Positions 41,857 to 51,900 of a DNA stretch of 64,000 nucleotides are shown here, in pieces. The translations under genes were made by a program, and so were the position numbers. The stretch spans positions 23,221-87,220 of the forward strand of contig DATDIL010000031.1 of NCBI GenBank assembly GCA_036521075.1. The letters run 5' to 3'. The DNA comes from DAIDKA01 sp036521075. GTDB lineage: Bacteria > Pseudomonadota > Gammaproteobacteria > Steroidobacterales > Steroidobacteraceae. A model generated the notes under the pieces. The model saw only the letters and a list, made by a program, of their open reading frames with translations, was not told where the DNA came from and ran no database searches. The number at the start of each line of letters is the position of its first letter. Positions within the stretch are counted from its first letter, which is position 1.

Positions 41857-43808
41857 TACGCCTCTCCGCGCGCGCCGGGCACCCCGGCGCGGGCCGCGGC
41901 CCGCGCCATGCGGTAGCGACGATCGCTCAAGGCCAGCGCCCCTCCCAAGGCCATGAACAGCGGGCCCAGCCACAGCAGCGTGATCAGCGGCCGGATCTGC
42001 GCGCGGAAGCTCCAGCGTCCGGCACCCAGATCATCCCCCAGGGCAATGAACAAGTCCGTGCCGTAGCGGTTGTAGATACCGGCGACCTTGCGGGTCTGCT
42101 GCTGCACCCAGAACGTGCGGCTCTCCGGGTACAAGGTGGTGATCGGCTCTCCGTTGCGCGTGACGATGACCGTCGCGCGGATGGCACTGTAATTCGGGCC
42201 CTCGATGGGCTGGGTCCCCGTGAGCTTGAAGTCGTAGCCACCAACATTGGCACTGGCGCCGGGCGCGAGGGCAACGTCCTGCTCGCTGGTATAGGACTCC
42301 ACGCCGGTCAGGGCAATGACCGCCACCGCAAGGCCGATATGCGCCAGGGTCATGCCCAGCACGCCCCGTGACAGGCTCAGATGCCGGCGCAGCCGATCCA
42401 CCGGATCCAGCAGCGATGACAGGATGATCCAGCTGCCGATGCCGATGCCAATGATGGCGAGCGCGTGGCGCCCGCCATAGGCGCCAAACACCACCGCGGC
42501 GCCGAGCAACGCGGCCACCACGAAAGTAATCAGCAGCGCACGGGAGGATGTCTCCAGTCGGCCGCGCTTCCAGTTCGCATGCACGCCAACTGATAGCAGC
42601 AGCAGCAGCGGGATCACCGCCAGCAGGAAGGTCGGCCGGAAGTAAGGCGGTCCTACCGACAGCGAAGGTTGCCCGAACGTATCGGCGATCAACGGGGCGA
42701 GAGTGCCACCGAGTACCGTGGCCGCGGCAACGACCAGCAGGATATTGTTGAACAGCAGGAAGCTCTCGCGCGAGAGCAGGTCAAAGCCCGCGGTGGACTT
42801 CAGCAGCGGCGCACGCCAGGCATACAGAGTCAGTGCACCCCCGATGACGATCCCCAGGAACGCCAGGATAAAGCGTCCGCGCGAGGGGTCCGCCGCGAAG
42901 GAATGCACGGACACCAGCACGCCGGAGCGGACGAGGAAGGTGCCCAGCAGGCTCAGCGAAAAAGCCAGGATCGCCAGCAGCAGCGTCCAACTCTTGAAAA
43001 GCCCGCGCTTCTCGGTCACCGCCAGGGAATGAATCAGTGCCGTGGCCACCAGCCAGGGCATGAACGAGGCATTTTCAACCGGATCCCATTCCCAGTAGCC
43101 ACCCCACCCGAGCGTGTAGTAAGACCACCAGCTGCCCAGGGCGATGCCACAGGTCAGAAAGGCCCACGCGGCCGTCGTCCACGGTCGCGTCCAGCGCGCC
43201 CAGTCCGGATCCATGCGACCCTCGAGCATCGCCGCGCAGGCGAATGAAAAGGCCACCGCCAGGCCGACATAGCCGGTATAGAGGACCGGCGGATGCACCG
43301 CGAGGCCCGGATCCTGCAGCAGCGGATTGAGGTCCCGGCCGTCCGCCGCCGCCGGAATCAGGCGCCGGAACGGATCCGAAGTGGCGAGCGTGAACAGCAG
43401 AAATCCGAAGCTGAGCACACCGAGCACACCCAGTACGCGGGCCGCGAAACGTTCCGGGAGATTGCGCGAGACGATGGCCACCGCCAGCGTCCATACCGCC
43501 AGCAGGAAGATCCACAGCAGCAATGAGCCTTCATGCGCGCCCCACAGCGCGGCGATGCGATACATCAGGGGCAGCGCGGAGTTCGAATTCTCGGCGACGT
43601 AGAGTACGGAGAAATCGAAATTGACGAAGGCATACACCAATATGCCAACGGCCGTCGCCACCATCACGAACTGGCCGGCGACCGCCGAGGTGGTCGCGGC
43701 AACCCAGCGATCACGACCCAATGCGGGCCCCGCTATGCCAAAAAAAGCCTGCAGGGCCGCCAGCACCAGGGCGAGCACCAGGGCAAAATGACCCAGTTCG
43801 GGCAACAT
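41853..43808 (-). CDS. ccmF: haem lyase subunit CcmF
   Basis: 651 residues, about 15 membrane helices. The haem-handling WWD motif is GGYWEWDPVENASFMPWLV. External His residues appear in the helices (VHPPVLYTGY, HSFAAD). CcmF, with CcmH and CcmI, attaches haem to apocytochrome c. ATG 43808 overlaps the ccmE TGA by one base (TGATG). Large, well-conserved and complete. Confidence 0.96.
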   Translation of the reverse strand: MLPELGHFALVLALVLAALQAFFGIAGPALGRDRWVAATTSAVAGQFVMVATAVGILVYAFVNFDFSVLYVAENSNSALPLMYRIAALWGAHEGSLLLWIFLLAVWTLAVAIVSRNLPERFAARVLGVLGVLSFGFLLFTLATSDPFRRLIPAAADGRDLNPLLQDPGLAVHPPVLYTGYVGLAVAFSFACAAMLEGRMDPDWARWTRPWTTAAWAFLTCGIALGSWWSYYTLGWGGYWEWDPVENASFMPWLVATALIHSLAVTEKRGLFKSWTLLLAILAFSLSLLGTFLVRSGVLVSVHSFAADPSRGRFILAFLGIVIGGALTLYAWRAPLLKSTAGFDLLSRESFLLFNNILLVVAAATVLGGTLAPLIADTFGQPSLSVGPPYFRPTFLLAVIPLLLLLSVGVHANWKRGRLETSSRALLITFVVAALLGAAVVFGAYGGRHALAIIGIGIGSWIILSSLLDPVDRLRRHLSLSRGVLGMTLAHIGLAVAVIALTGVESYTSEQDVALAPGASANVGGYDFKLTGTQPIEGPNYSAIRATVIVTRNGEPITTLYPESRTFWVQQQTRKVAGIYNRYGTDLFIALGDDLGAGRWSFRAQIRPLITLLWLGPLFMALGGALALSDRRYRMARAAARAGVPGARGEAY

Positions 43809-44242
43809 CAGCTTCCTCCCCGCGCAACCGGCGCGGTGCCGGCAATCTTCGGTGGCATGTATTTCTCATCGTGCTTGGCCAGCACTTCGTCAGCGACGAA
43901 CACGCCGTTTGCACTGAGGTGTCCATGTGCGATCACGCCCTGCCCCTCGCGGAACAGGTCCGGAAGCACGCCGGTGTACGTCACGGGAACGTTGTGTTTG
44001 AAGTCGGTCAGCACAAAACTCACCTGCAGGCTGCCGGGCACGCGCTTCACGCTGCCCGCGGTCACCATGCCACCGAGTCGAAAGCTCTGGTCACCATGCG
44101 CCGCGCCGGCGGCGACCTCAGTGGGAATGAAATAGAACGTGACATTCTGGCGGAAGGCCGAGAGCGCCAAGGCAGTTGCCACCCCGACGCCGGCGACGAT
44201 GCCCAGCACCAGGTACAAACGCTTGCGCCGCTGCGGTGTCAT
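43808..44242 (-). CDS. ccmE: haem chaperone CcmE
   Basis: 144 residues. A single N-terminal membrane helix (about 10-28) is followed by the OB-fold periplasmic domain with FRLGGMVTAGSVKR. The haem-binding His124 lies in VLAKHDEKYMPP. It carries haem covalently from CcmC to CcmF. ATG 44242 overlaps the ccmD stop (ATGA). The family typically ends just after this region; here a short basic tail follows. Confidence 0.95.
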   Translation of the reverse strand: MTPQRRKRLYLVLGIVAGVGVATALALSAFRQNVTFYFIPTEVAAGAAHGDQSFRLGGMVTAGSVKRVPGSLQVSFVLTDFKHNVPVTYTGVLPDLFREGQGVIAHGHLSANGVFVADEVLAKHDEKYMPPKIAGTAPVARGGS

Positions 44243-44403
44243 TTGGTTACCGCCTGCATCTGAATGCGGCGCTGCGCGTCGAGTTTGGCCTGAGTCAGCA
44301 GGCGCCGCGCCCACGCGACATTCAATACCACCACCAGCAAGGTTATCCCATAGGCAGGCCACAGGTACCTGGCGTAGCCGCCCATTGCCAGGAAATGGCT
44401 CAC
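44239..44403 (-). CDS. ccmD: small haem exporter subunit CcmD
   Basis: 54 residues. HFLAMGGYARYLWPAYGI begins the single membrane helix, followed by AWARRLLTQAKLDAQRR, a basic cytosolic tail. This matches CcmD, which helps release holo-CcmE from CcmABC. Start GTG 44403 overlaps the ccmC TGA (GTGA). Overlaps ccmE at the other end (ATGA). Confidence 0.92.
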   Translation of the reverse strand: MSHFLAMGGYARYLWPAYGITLLVVVLNVAWARRLLTQAKLDAQRRIQMQAVTK

Positions 44404-45137
44404 GGGCGCACCACTTCGCGGATCCAGCTGGCCGCGCGTTCCCGCCGCAGCACCTCCGCCCGCAGTCGCACCAGCAGCACCGCCCCGAAGTACAGCGTGA
44501 ATCCCAGCATGCTCACCAGCAGCGGTATCAGCATCGGGGTGGCAATGGTGTCCTTGCCCGTCAGACTCAGCGACGAGCCCTGATGCAGGGAGTTCCACCA
44601 GACCACCGAGTATTTCACAATGGGTACATTAACGACTCCCACGACCGCCAGCACGGCGCTGGCACGATCTGCACGCTGGAGGTCATCAAATGCCGCGCGC
44701 AGGCCCATATATCCGAGGTACAAAAACAGCGTCAGCAGCTCGGTGGTCAGGCGCACGTCCCAGACCCAGTAGGCGCCCCACATGGGCTTGCCCCACAGCA
44801 TGCCGGTACCCAGGGCCACAACCGTAAAGGATGCCCCGATAGGCGCGCAGGCGGCCGCCACGCTGTGCGCCACCTTGATGCGCCAGATCAGCCCGACCGC
44901 CGCCGCTACCGCCATCCACACGTAGATCATCAACGACAGCCATGCCGACGGCACGTGCACATAAATGATCCGGAAACCATCCCCCTGCTGGTAGTCCGGG
45001 GGCGCCAGCACCAGCCCGTCGTACAGGCCGCCGAGGATCAGCAGCGTAGCGCTCCAGGCGAACCAAGGCGTCAGGCGCTCCGCCAGCCGGTACACATACG
45101 GCGGCGACCCCAGCCGGTGAAACCATGTCCAAGTCAC
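44400..45137 (-). CDS. ccmC: haem transport/attachment protein CcmC
   Basis: 245 residues, six membrane helices. The WWD motif WGAYWVWDVRLTTELLTL and external His residues (IYVHVPSAW, LHQGSS) match CcmC, which attaches haem to CcmE. Start GTG 45137 gives the usual N-terminus (TWTWFHRLGSPPYVYRL); the only non-overlapping junction in the operon (7 bp) precedes it. Confidence 0.94.
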   Translation of the reverse strand: MTWTWFHRLGSPPYVYRLAERLTPWFAWSATLLILGGLYDGLVLAPPDYQQGDGFRIIYVHVPSAWLSLMIYVWMAVAAAVGLIWRIKVAHSVAAACAPIGASFTVVALGTGMLWGKPMWGAYWVWDVRLTTELLTLFLYLGYMGLRAAFDDLQRADRASAVLAVVGVVNVPIVKYSVVWWNSLHQGSSLSLTGKDTIATPMLIPLLVSMLGFTLYFGAVLLVRLRAEVLRRERAASWIREVVRP

Positions 45138-45144
45138 GTTACGT

Positions 45145-45849
45145 CTACTCCAGACTGATGCGTACGGCGGCCGCCGCCGCCAGAGGGGCGAGAGTGAAAG
45201 ACAGGACCACGATGGCCCCCAGCAGTTCCATGGGGGCGAGGTACGCTTCCCCGCGGATTGCCAGTTCCGTGGCCCGGCTCCCAAAAATCAGGATCGGGAC
45301 TGCCAGGGGCAGAATCAATATGGAAAGCAGCACCCCACCGCGCCGCGCGCCCAGGGTCAATGCCGCCCCGATGGATCCGATGAAGCTCAGGGCCAGGCTT
45401 CCCAGCGCCACGGTCAACATGATACCCACGCTGGCCGACCCTGGCACGCCCAGGGTGTAACCCATCAAGGGCGCCATCACGGACAGCGGCACCCCGGTCA
45501 GCAGCCAGTGTGCGCCGGTCTTGCCCAGTAGCAGCCAGGTCAGCGACTGGCCGGACAGGGCGAACTGCTCCAGCGTGCCATCCTGCGCGTCATCGCGGAA
45601 CAGAAAATCCAGCGCCAGCAACGCGGCCAGCAGGGCGGCGACCCACAACACGCCCGGCGCGATGGCCCGCAGCGTGGCCCGTTCGGGGTTTGAAATCGAC
45701 AGCGGAAACAGCGCGGTCACCATGACGAAGAATGCCAGCGGCTGCACCAGCTGCTCCGGCCGGCGAAACGCCAGCATCAGATCGCGCGCGATGACCAGGC
45801 GCGCGGCCCGCAACGGCGGCGTCATCTCAGTTGCCAGCGTTGCAATCAT
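45145..45849 (-). CDS. ccmB: haem exporter ABC permease CcmB
   Basis: 234 residues, six membrane helices. ARDLMLAFRRPEQLVQPL opens the protein; DDAQDGTLEQFALSGQSL and the PLAVPILIFG helix are CcmB features. With CcmA it forms the CcmAB ABC module that releases haem-loaded CcmE. ATG 45849 overlaps the ccmA stop (ATGA). Confidence 0.95.
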   Translation of the reverse strand: MIATLATEMTPPLRAARLVIARDLMLAFRRPEQLVQPLAFFVMVTALFPLSISNPERATLRAIAPGVLWVAALLAALLALDFLFRDDAQDGTLEQFALSGQSLTWLLLGKTGAHWLLTGVPLSVMAPLMGYTLGVPGSASVGIMLTVALGSLALSFIGSIGAALTLGARRGGVLLSILILPLAVPILIFGSRATELAIRGEAYLAPMELLGAIVVLSFTLAPLAAAAAVRISLE

Positions 45850-46472
45850 GCGGATAGATTCAATTCACGCAGGCGCGACGCGCCGATACCCAGTCCATGA
45901 TGCACGGCCGCGATCGCAAGCCCGCCCGCATCCAGGTGTGCCTCGAGCAGCGTCGCGACCAACTCCTGGCCGCTGCTATCCAGGTTCGTCGTGGGCTCAT
46001 CCAGCAACCACAGCGGTACCGCGGCGAGCAGCAACCCGGCCAGCGCCACACGGCGCTTTTGCCCGGCCGAGAGGGTCCGGACCGCACGCGTGGCAAACTC
46101 GCCGGCACCGGTTCGGAGCAAGGCGTCGTTGATTGCGGCGTGCGTGACGCGGCGGCGCATGCCCGTCCAGAAGCCCAGATTCTCGATCCCCGACAGGTCG
46201 GGCTTCAGCGGCGGCTCGTGGCCCAGGTACATCAAGGATGCGTGGAATCCTGCACGATCCTCGCGCACATCGTGCTCATTCCAGAACACGCAACCCTCCT
46301 CCAGATGATTGAGGCCACACAGTGCCCGCAGCAGCGTGGTCTTGCCCGCGCCATTGACACCCGTCACCTGCAGCAGTTCGCCGCCGCACACCGACAGGCC
46401 GACTCCCTTGAGGACGTGGTGCTCGGAGCGCCACAGGTGCAGATTTTCTGCACGTAAAGTTGAACCGTCCAT
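45846..46472 (-). CDS. ccmA: haem exporter ATPase CcmA
   Basis: 208 residues. Walker A GVNGAGKTTLL (38-48), signature LSAGQKRRVALAG, Walker B LWLLDEPTTNLD and switch His in AVHHG. The length and short helical domain fit CcmA. First gene of the operon ccmABCDEFGHI. ATG 46472 follows GGGAG at short spacing; a longer frame upstream (ATG 46523) is less likely. Between it and tRNA-Leu lie 143 bp with divergent promoters. Confidence 0.94.
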   Translation of the reverse strand: MDGSTLRAENLHLWRSEHHVLKGVGLSVCGGELLQVTGVNGAGKTTLLRALCGLNHLEEGCVFWNEHDVREDRAGFHASLMYLGHEPPLKPDLSGIENLGFWTGMRRRVTHAAINDALLRTGAGEFATRAVRTLSAGQKRRVALAGLLLAAVPLWLLDEPTTNLDSSGQELVATLLEAHLDAGGLAIAAVHHGLGIGASRLRELNLSA

Positions 46473-46585
46473 GGTCTCCCGACCCGCGCAGAGCATGCCG
46501 CCAGAAATCGGGTAGTCTCGCAAACTCAGTGACTTATAACCATACCTTCAGCTCCCGCAAAGCCCCCTGCAACGACATTGTTCTG

Positions 46586-46591
46586 TAGAAT
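46586..46591 (+). promoter_or_regulatory. possible -10 element of tRNA-Leu
   Basis: TAGAAT (5/6) lies 24 bp before the tRNA 5' end. A good -35 is not evident. It would drive the tRNA and probably the kinase behind it, because no room for another promoter exists. Confidence 0.35.
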
Positions 46592-46615
46592 CGCAGGCTA
46601 GTCGGCACCCCCTTT

Positions 46616-46702
46616 GCCCGGATGGCGAAATTGGTAGACGCAAGGGACTTAAAATCCCTCGGAGGCAACTCCGTGCCGGTTCGATTCCGGCTCCGGGCAC
46701 CA
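46616..46702 (+). tRNA. tRNA-Leu (anticodon UAA)
   Basis: An 87-nt class II tRNA with the CCA end encoded. Acceptor GCCCGGA (46616-46622) pairs with TCCGGGC (46692-46698). The anticodon stem AGGGA/TCCCT holds the loop CTTAAAA with UAA at 46650-46652. A long variable arm (CGGAGGCAACTCCG-type) marks it as leucine. The T arm has GGTTCGATTCC. The next gene begins only 23 bases after the tRNA. Confidence 0.97.
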
Positions 46703-46725
46703 CTGCAAGCGCAAAGAAGCCACGA

Positions 46726-47478
46726 ATGAAGAATCCACCGCACCCGAAGCGGATCCTGGCAGTCGATGTCGGCGGCTCTCACGTCAAAGTGCTGCTGTCG
46801 GGCTTGCCCGCGGGGCAGGACGCCGTGCGACGTGTCGACTCAAATCCGAAATTGACCCCTGGGCAGATGGTCAAGGCCGTCCGCACCCTGGCGCAGGGGT
46901 GGAGCTTCGATGCCGTCGGCCTGGGTTACCCGGGCGTGGTGTGGCATGGACGACCGCTCATCGAACCGCACCATCTGGGCAAGGGCTGGGTGGGATTTGA
47001 TTACGCGGCGGCCTTCGGCAAGCCGGTACGCATGGTCAATGATGCGGCGATGCAAGCCATCGGCAGCTACGAGGGTGGTCGGATGCTGTTCCTCGGACTG
47101 GGGACAGGCCTGGGCTCGGCGCTGATCCTGGGTGGAGTCCTTGAGCCGATGGAGCTGGGCCACCTGCCTTATCGCAAGGGCCATACCTATGAGGATTACC
47201 TGGGCATTCCGGGGCTCGCGCGGCTGGGCAAGAAACGCTGGCGTCGGGCAGTGTTCGATGTCGTGGATCGGTTGAGCGCTGCGTTTGAAGTGGACTATGT
47301 CGTACTCGGCGGCGGCAATGTCGCGAAGCTGAAGAAACTGCCGCCGCGAGTGCGTGCCGGGCACAATGCCAATGCCTTCGCCGGCGGTTTCAAGCTGTGG
47401 ACTGAAAAATGCTGGACCACGGATCCCGACCCGAAGATGCTGCAGCGAAACCCACGCACAGGAACCTCAAAGTCATGA
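46726..47478 (+). CDS. ROK family kinase, polyphosphate-glucokinase-like
   Basis: 250 residues, cytosolic. Phosphate-1 motif AVDVGGSHVKVLL (12-24), the GYPGVV turn, the catalytic region VNDAAMQAIGSYEGG and the GLGTGLGSALI motif fit ROK sugar kinases. The best match by eye is polyphosphate-dependent glucokinase (PPGK), because of VGLGYPGVVWHGR and the short length. Glucose phosphorylation would feed zwf. It follows tRNA-Leu by 23 bp and overlaps dsbA by 4 bp (ATGA), so it forms a unit with the two genes behind. Confidence 0.8.
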   Translation: MKNPPHPKRILAVDVGGSHVKVLLSGLPAGQDAVRRVDSNPKLTPGQMVKAVRTLAQGWSFDAVGLGYPGVVWHGRPLIEPHHLGKGWVGFDYAAAFGKPVRMVNDAAMQAIGSYEGGRMLFLGLGTGLGSALILGGVLEPMELGHLPYRKGHTYEDYLGIPGLARLGKKRWRRAVFDVVDRLSAAFEVDYVVLGGGNVAKLKKLPPRVRAGHNANAFAGGFKLWTEKCWTTDPDPKMLQRNPRTGTSKS

Positions 47479-48152
47479 TTCGACCTCTTGCCATCCTCTT
47501 TACGTTAACCGTCACAGCGCTTCCCCTGGCGGCGTCAGCCCAGACACAGTGGACCGAGGGCAAGAACTACTTTCTGATCACTCCGTCGCTGCATACCAGC
47601 GTTGCGCCGGGCAAGGTCGAAGTGACCGAGGTGTTCTCCTACGCCTGCCCGCATTGCTCCGAGTTCCGGCCCGTGATCAAGCGGCTGAAAGCCGAGCTGC
47701 CGCCCAATGCCGTCTTCACGCTCATCCCGGCTTCGTTCAATCCGTCCGAGGACTGGCCGATGTTTCAGCGCGCCTATGTGACGGCCGAAGCGTTGGGGAT
47801 CGCGGATCGAGCCCATGATGGAATCTTCGACGCCATCTGGAAGAGCGGTGAACTGGCGGTGGTCGATCTGCAGACCAACCGCATCAAGAATCCCGCACCC
47901 ACGATCGAAGATGCCGCCAGGGTCTACAACAAGCTGACAGGAATTGCGGTCGACAAGTTTGTAGCTGTCAGCCAATCCTTCACGGTGGAAGTAAAAATGA
48001 AAGCAGACGATGCGTACGTCCTGCACGGTCAGGTCGATTCCACACCGACCATCGTGGTGAACGGCAAGTACCGCATCAATCCCGACTCGGCCGGCGGCGC
48101 GACGCAGCTGCTGCAATTGGTGAAATACCTCGTCGCGAAGGAATCTCATTGA
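47475..48152 (+). CDS. dsbA: periplasmic thiol:disulfide oxidoreductase DsbA
   Basis: 225 residues. A signal peptide ends near 22 (ASAQTQ). The active site is FSYACPHCSEFRP (Cys58, Cys61), and the cis-Pro loop is DSTPTIVVNGKYRI. DsbA catalyses disulfide formation in exported proteins. ATG 47475 overlaps the ROK stop by 4 bp. The methyltransferase gene overlaps its own stop with TTGA. The long GTG-type frame upstream is part of the ROK gene. Confidence 0.93.
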   Translation: MIRPLAILFTLTVTALPLAASAQTQWTEGKNYFLITPSLHTSVAPGKVEVTEVFSYACPHCSEFRPVIKRLKAELPPNAVFTLIPASFNPSEDWPMFQRAYVTAEALGIADRAHDGIFDAIWKSGELAVVDLQTNRIKNPAPTIEDAARVYNKLTGIAVDKFVAVSQSFTVEVKMKADDAYVLHGQVDSTPTIVVNGKYRINPDSAGGATQLLQLVKYLVAKESH

Positions 48153-48994
48153 TCGAGGCCGGTCGTGGCCCGCTGCTGACGGCCGACACGCACGCACTGA
48201 TGATGCAGGCACTGCACCGAGGTGCTGCGCACTGCGAATGCTCGCTTGATCTGGGGCTGTCGGTGCGCGCCGTGGGCCTGACGCCGCAGGGATTCAGCTG
48301 GAGCGATGCGCACTATCCCTGGCCTGCGGTGCTGAAGGATCGGACGATTTATCACTGGGACGGAAGCGGTTTTGCACCTGTGTCCGTGTACGCAGGCTCG
48401 CTCATCAAGCTCGTACCCACACCGTGGGGCGCCCCGACCTTTGAAATCGATGGCGTCAAGATGTTGCCCACGTCCAAGGAGTCCCCGTTCGAGGATGCGC
48501 GCCGCAAGGTCGAACTGGTGGGAGTGTGCGAGCGACGGGTTCTGGATACCTGCGGCGGACTTGGCTACTTCGCCGCCTGGTGTCGCAGGCTTGGCGCCAG
48601 GCGGGTCCTGTGCTGCGAGAAAAGTTCCGCCGTCCTGTGGCTGCGCGCGCTCAATCCCTGGTCGCCCGCTCCCGATGAGGTACTCGAAGTGCGCAACGTC
48701 GCCATCGAGCGGCATATCGGGAGCCTGGCGGATGCCAGCTTCGATGCGATTTTGCATGATCCGCCGCGCTTCGGTATCGCCGGGGAGCTATATGCCGGCA
48801 CCTTTTATGAGCAACTTGCCCGCGTGCTGCGGCCGGGCGGCACGCTGTTTCACTATACCGGCAGTCCCAACAAGCTCACCAGCGGTCGCGACGTGGCCGG
48901 TGAGGTGCTGCGACGCCTGCAACACAGCGGCTTTCAGGCGCACCGCGCCCTCGATGGCGTGCTCGCCCGCTCAGTACTCAAATCGATAAGATAG
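48149..48994 (+). CDS. SAM-dependent methyltransferase, class I
   Basis: 281 residues. The Rossmann SAM motif is VLDTCGGLGYFAAW (about 132-145), with an acidic residue in CCEKSSAVLWL. A DPPRFG motif (HDPPRFGIAGELYAG) is like the NPPY-type loop of N-methyltransferases and spermidine-synthase-fold enzymes. The N-terminal 100 residues form a separate beta domain. The substrate is unknown. Start TTG 48149 with AAGGA upstream overlaps the dsbA stop. The 3' end overlaps tamB by 24 bp. Confidence 0.8.
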   Translation: MIEAGRGPLLTADTHALMMQALHRGAAHCECSLDLGLSVRAVGLTPQGFSWSDAHYPWPAVLKDRTIYHWDGSGFAPVSVYAGSLIKLVPTPWGAPTFEIDGVKMLPTSKESPFEDARRKVELVGVCERRVLDTCGGLGYFAAWCRRLGARRVLCCEKSSAVLWLRALNPWSPAPDEVLEVRNVAIERHIGSLADASFDAILHDPPRFGIAGELYAGTFYEQLARVLRPGGTLFHYTGSPNKLTSGRDVAGEVLRRLQHSGFQAHRALDGVLARSVLKSIR

Positions 48995-51900
48995 ACCCAC
49001 GCTGCTGCCAGGGTCGTTATCCGGCGTCGTGCCCTGCACCGTGGCCGTTCCCGTGCCCACCTGGGTTTGCAGTTTCAGCTTGCTTGTCAGGTCCACGGCC
49101 ACTTGCAGCTGTGTGGCACCGGTGGTGTTCTGTTTGACGTCGACGAAAATGCGGCTCGTTACATAGCGCCCCGCCTCGATGGTCGCGCCGTTGTTCTGCG
49201 TACTGCCCGGTACGCCGGTGTCGTTGCTGCCCACCGTGAGCCGATCCAGCCCCAGGTGCTTTTGGATTGCCACCAGTGGATTGACACCCGTGCCGACACC
49301 GGTGAGGGTCACCAGCGCGGCGCCGATCTGCGCGGCCTGCAGCGCAGTCAACTGCCCGGCACTCTCGCCGAACAGCAGGCGCGCCAGGATCTCATCCTGA
49401 GGCAACTGCGGCACGCTGGTGAGCTCGAATTGCGGTGCATCGGCGACACCGGTGATGTGCAAAGTCACTGTGGTGTCCACGGTCGTGGTCTGGGCGGTGA
49501 AATCCAGGGTCGGATCGATCTTGCCGGTGATATCGGCGCCGGTGAAGCTGACGCGGCCGGAGGAGAAATTGAGGCGGCTACCGGCGAGGGTGAACAAGCC
49601 GCGCTGCATGTCGAAGCCCCCATCGATGGTCGGTGACCGGAAATTCCCGGCGATCTTCAGGCTTCCGCCGAGTTCGGCGTCCAGGCCGCGACCGCGCACC
49701 AGGATCTGGCGTGGCGCATTCACGCTGACATTGATGTTTATCGCCGGACCACTGGCGGGTGGGGTCACCACCCGTCCCGGCCGGCGTACATCCAGCACCG
49801 CGACGTTGGGCGGGAAGTTGTTCGGAATTTCCACCGTCGCTTTGTTCACCAGCACGCTGCCGGCGAGCGTGAGCTCATGCAGTGCGGTTCCAGTGAGGGT
49901 GAGATCGGCATTGACGTTGCCGGAGACGATACTGCTGGAAAAGGGCTGGGCATTGCGTGCCGTGAGCTTCAGATCCACCGGCCAGCCTCCCTGCAGCACG
50001 CCAAGCGTGCCGGTGACCGTGATGGTTCCCGTCGCCGCGTGTGCCTTCAACTGCGTGATACGCAGTTGATTCTGTGTTCCTTCCAGCACGCCCTCGATGT
50101 CGGTGAGATCGACGCCATGCCGGTAGTCGTGGACAGTACCGTTGTGCAATTGCACCGAGCCCTTCACGGTGGGCACTTGAAGCGTTCCGGCCACCTGCGC
50201 ATTGACATCGATCTTGCCACTGATGCGCCGGCCGGTACTCTCAAGCACCGGATTGAAGCGCGCGAGATCGACATTACCGGTGGCCTTGACATCGAGTGGA
50301 CCGCTCCAGGGAATCGACCCCTCGACACTCATATGCGTGGCATCCCCGGCCGATGAGTGCAGCGTGATCTGAACGCCATCACTGGCCAGGTCCGCGGTGG
50401 CGGCCAACTCGACGGGTGGTAGGCTGCCCGCATCGCCAGGCGCACGCAGATCCGTTCCCGTAACCCGCAGCTGACCCAGCGGGTGCGCCACGCTGCCCTG
50501 CAGCTGCAAAGTGGCCTTGAGCGTTCCTGAGTCCAGGTAGCCCGGCAGGATCGCGTCGATGAGCCCCGGTGTCGCGTCGGTAAGTTCGGCGTTCACGTGC
50601 AACTCGGGGAGGACCTCACCGGCGACCTGAAGGTGCGCGTCGGCGGCACTGATGTGCAATCCGGAGACCGCAAGACCGTGCGCAAAATCCAGCAGCGCGG
50701 GCTGTTCCAGCTTCAAGTCGACCGCGTACACCGTTGCGCTCGCCGCCGTCACGGTCACACTTTGTTGCCTCCCCTGTAGCTGGCCCTGGGCCTTGAGACT
50801 GGCCGGCTTACCCAGTAGGGACGCCTGCGCGGCGAGCGTGAGCTGCAAGGCATGCAGCGGACCACTGCCCGTCAGGGTGGCGCTGAATTTCTGAGCGCCG
50901 ATCTGCAGTCCTTCACCGCTCACCCGCAGGCTGGTATTGGCGGCCCCGGCATCCTTTCCCGCCGGGACCAGATTCAATGCGCCGGAGAGCTGGCCCGCGA
51001 GGCGCTGGCCCAGCAGTTGATTCAGGTCCGACAGATCCGCGATCGACCATTTGAACTGGCCCTGCGAACGATCCAGATCCATCAGACCCAGGGTGAGATT
51101 TCCTTGGGCGTGCAGACTTTGCCAGTCGGCCTGCGGCACGTCGATATGGATGGAATCGCCGGGATGAAGCTGCGCCTGCGCCTGCAGGGTCACCGGTTGG
51201 CCCGCGAGCGATCCGCGCACACTGACCTCGCCCTGCGGCGTATGCGGCAGGCCGCTCACGTCGAACTTTCCAAGCACCGCGCCGGCGGCGGAGCCGTGTA
51301 CCGCCAGCGTCGCCTGCACATCCCCGGCCGTACGCAACGCGGCGGTGCTGCCGCTCAGCTGCGCGCGAATACTGGCCTGGCCGGACAGGGTAGGCAGCAG
51401 AATCGACAGATCCGCGACAGTTGCGTGCGTTTTCGCGGCCACGTTCCAAGGCGCACCAGCGCGCGCTGGCGCGGATAAGCGGCCGGACCCCGCCAGGCTC
51501 AGCGCCTTGTTGCCGAGCACCGCGTCCGCAATCGTGACACCGGAGGGCTGGTAAGTGGCGCGGATATCCGCCGTTTCAGGTCCACGCAGCCAGCCATGCA
51601 GAGCGGCCAGCGAGGAATCGAGATTACCGTTTGCGATCACCCGCAGCTTGATCTCACTGCCACCGCGCTGCGCGCTCGCATGCAGCCGCAGCGGTCCGCT
51701 CAGACCCAGTTGCAGCGCCTGCAGCAGCGGCGCAACGTCGGGGGCTTCGATGTCCGCGTCGACCGCGGCGGCACCGGCCGCCCGCCCCTTGGCATGCAGG
51801 TTCAGGCTCGGATGCGACACACGCAGTTCAAAGGGGCGCGTTGCCTGTGCCAGCTGAATCGAACCCTGCGCCACCAAGGGCGCAGCCGCGAACAAACCGC

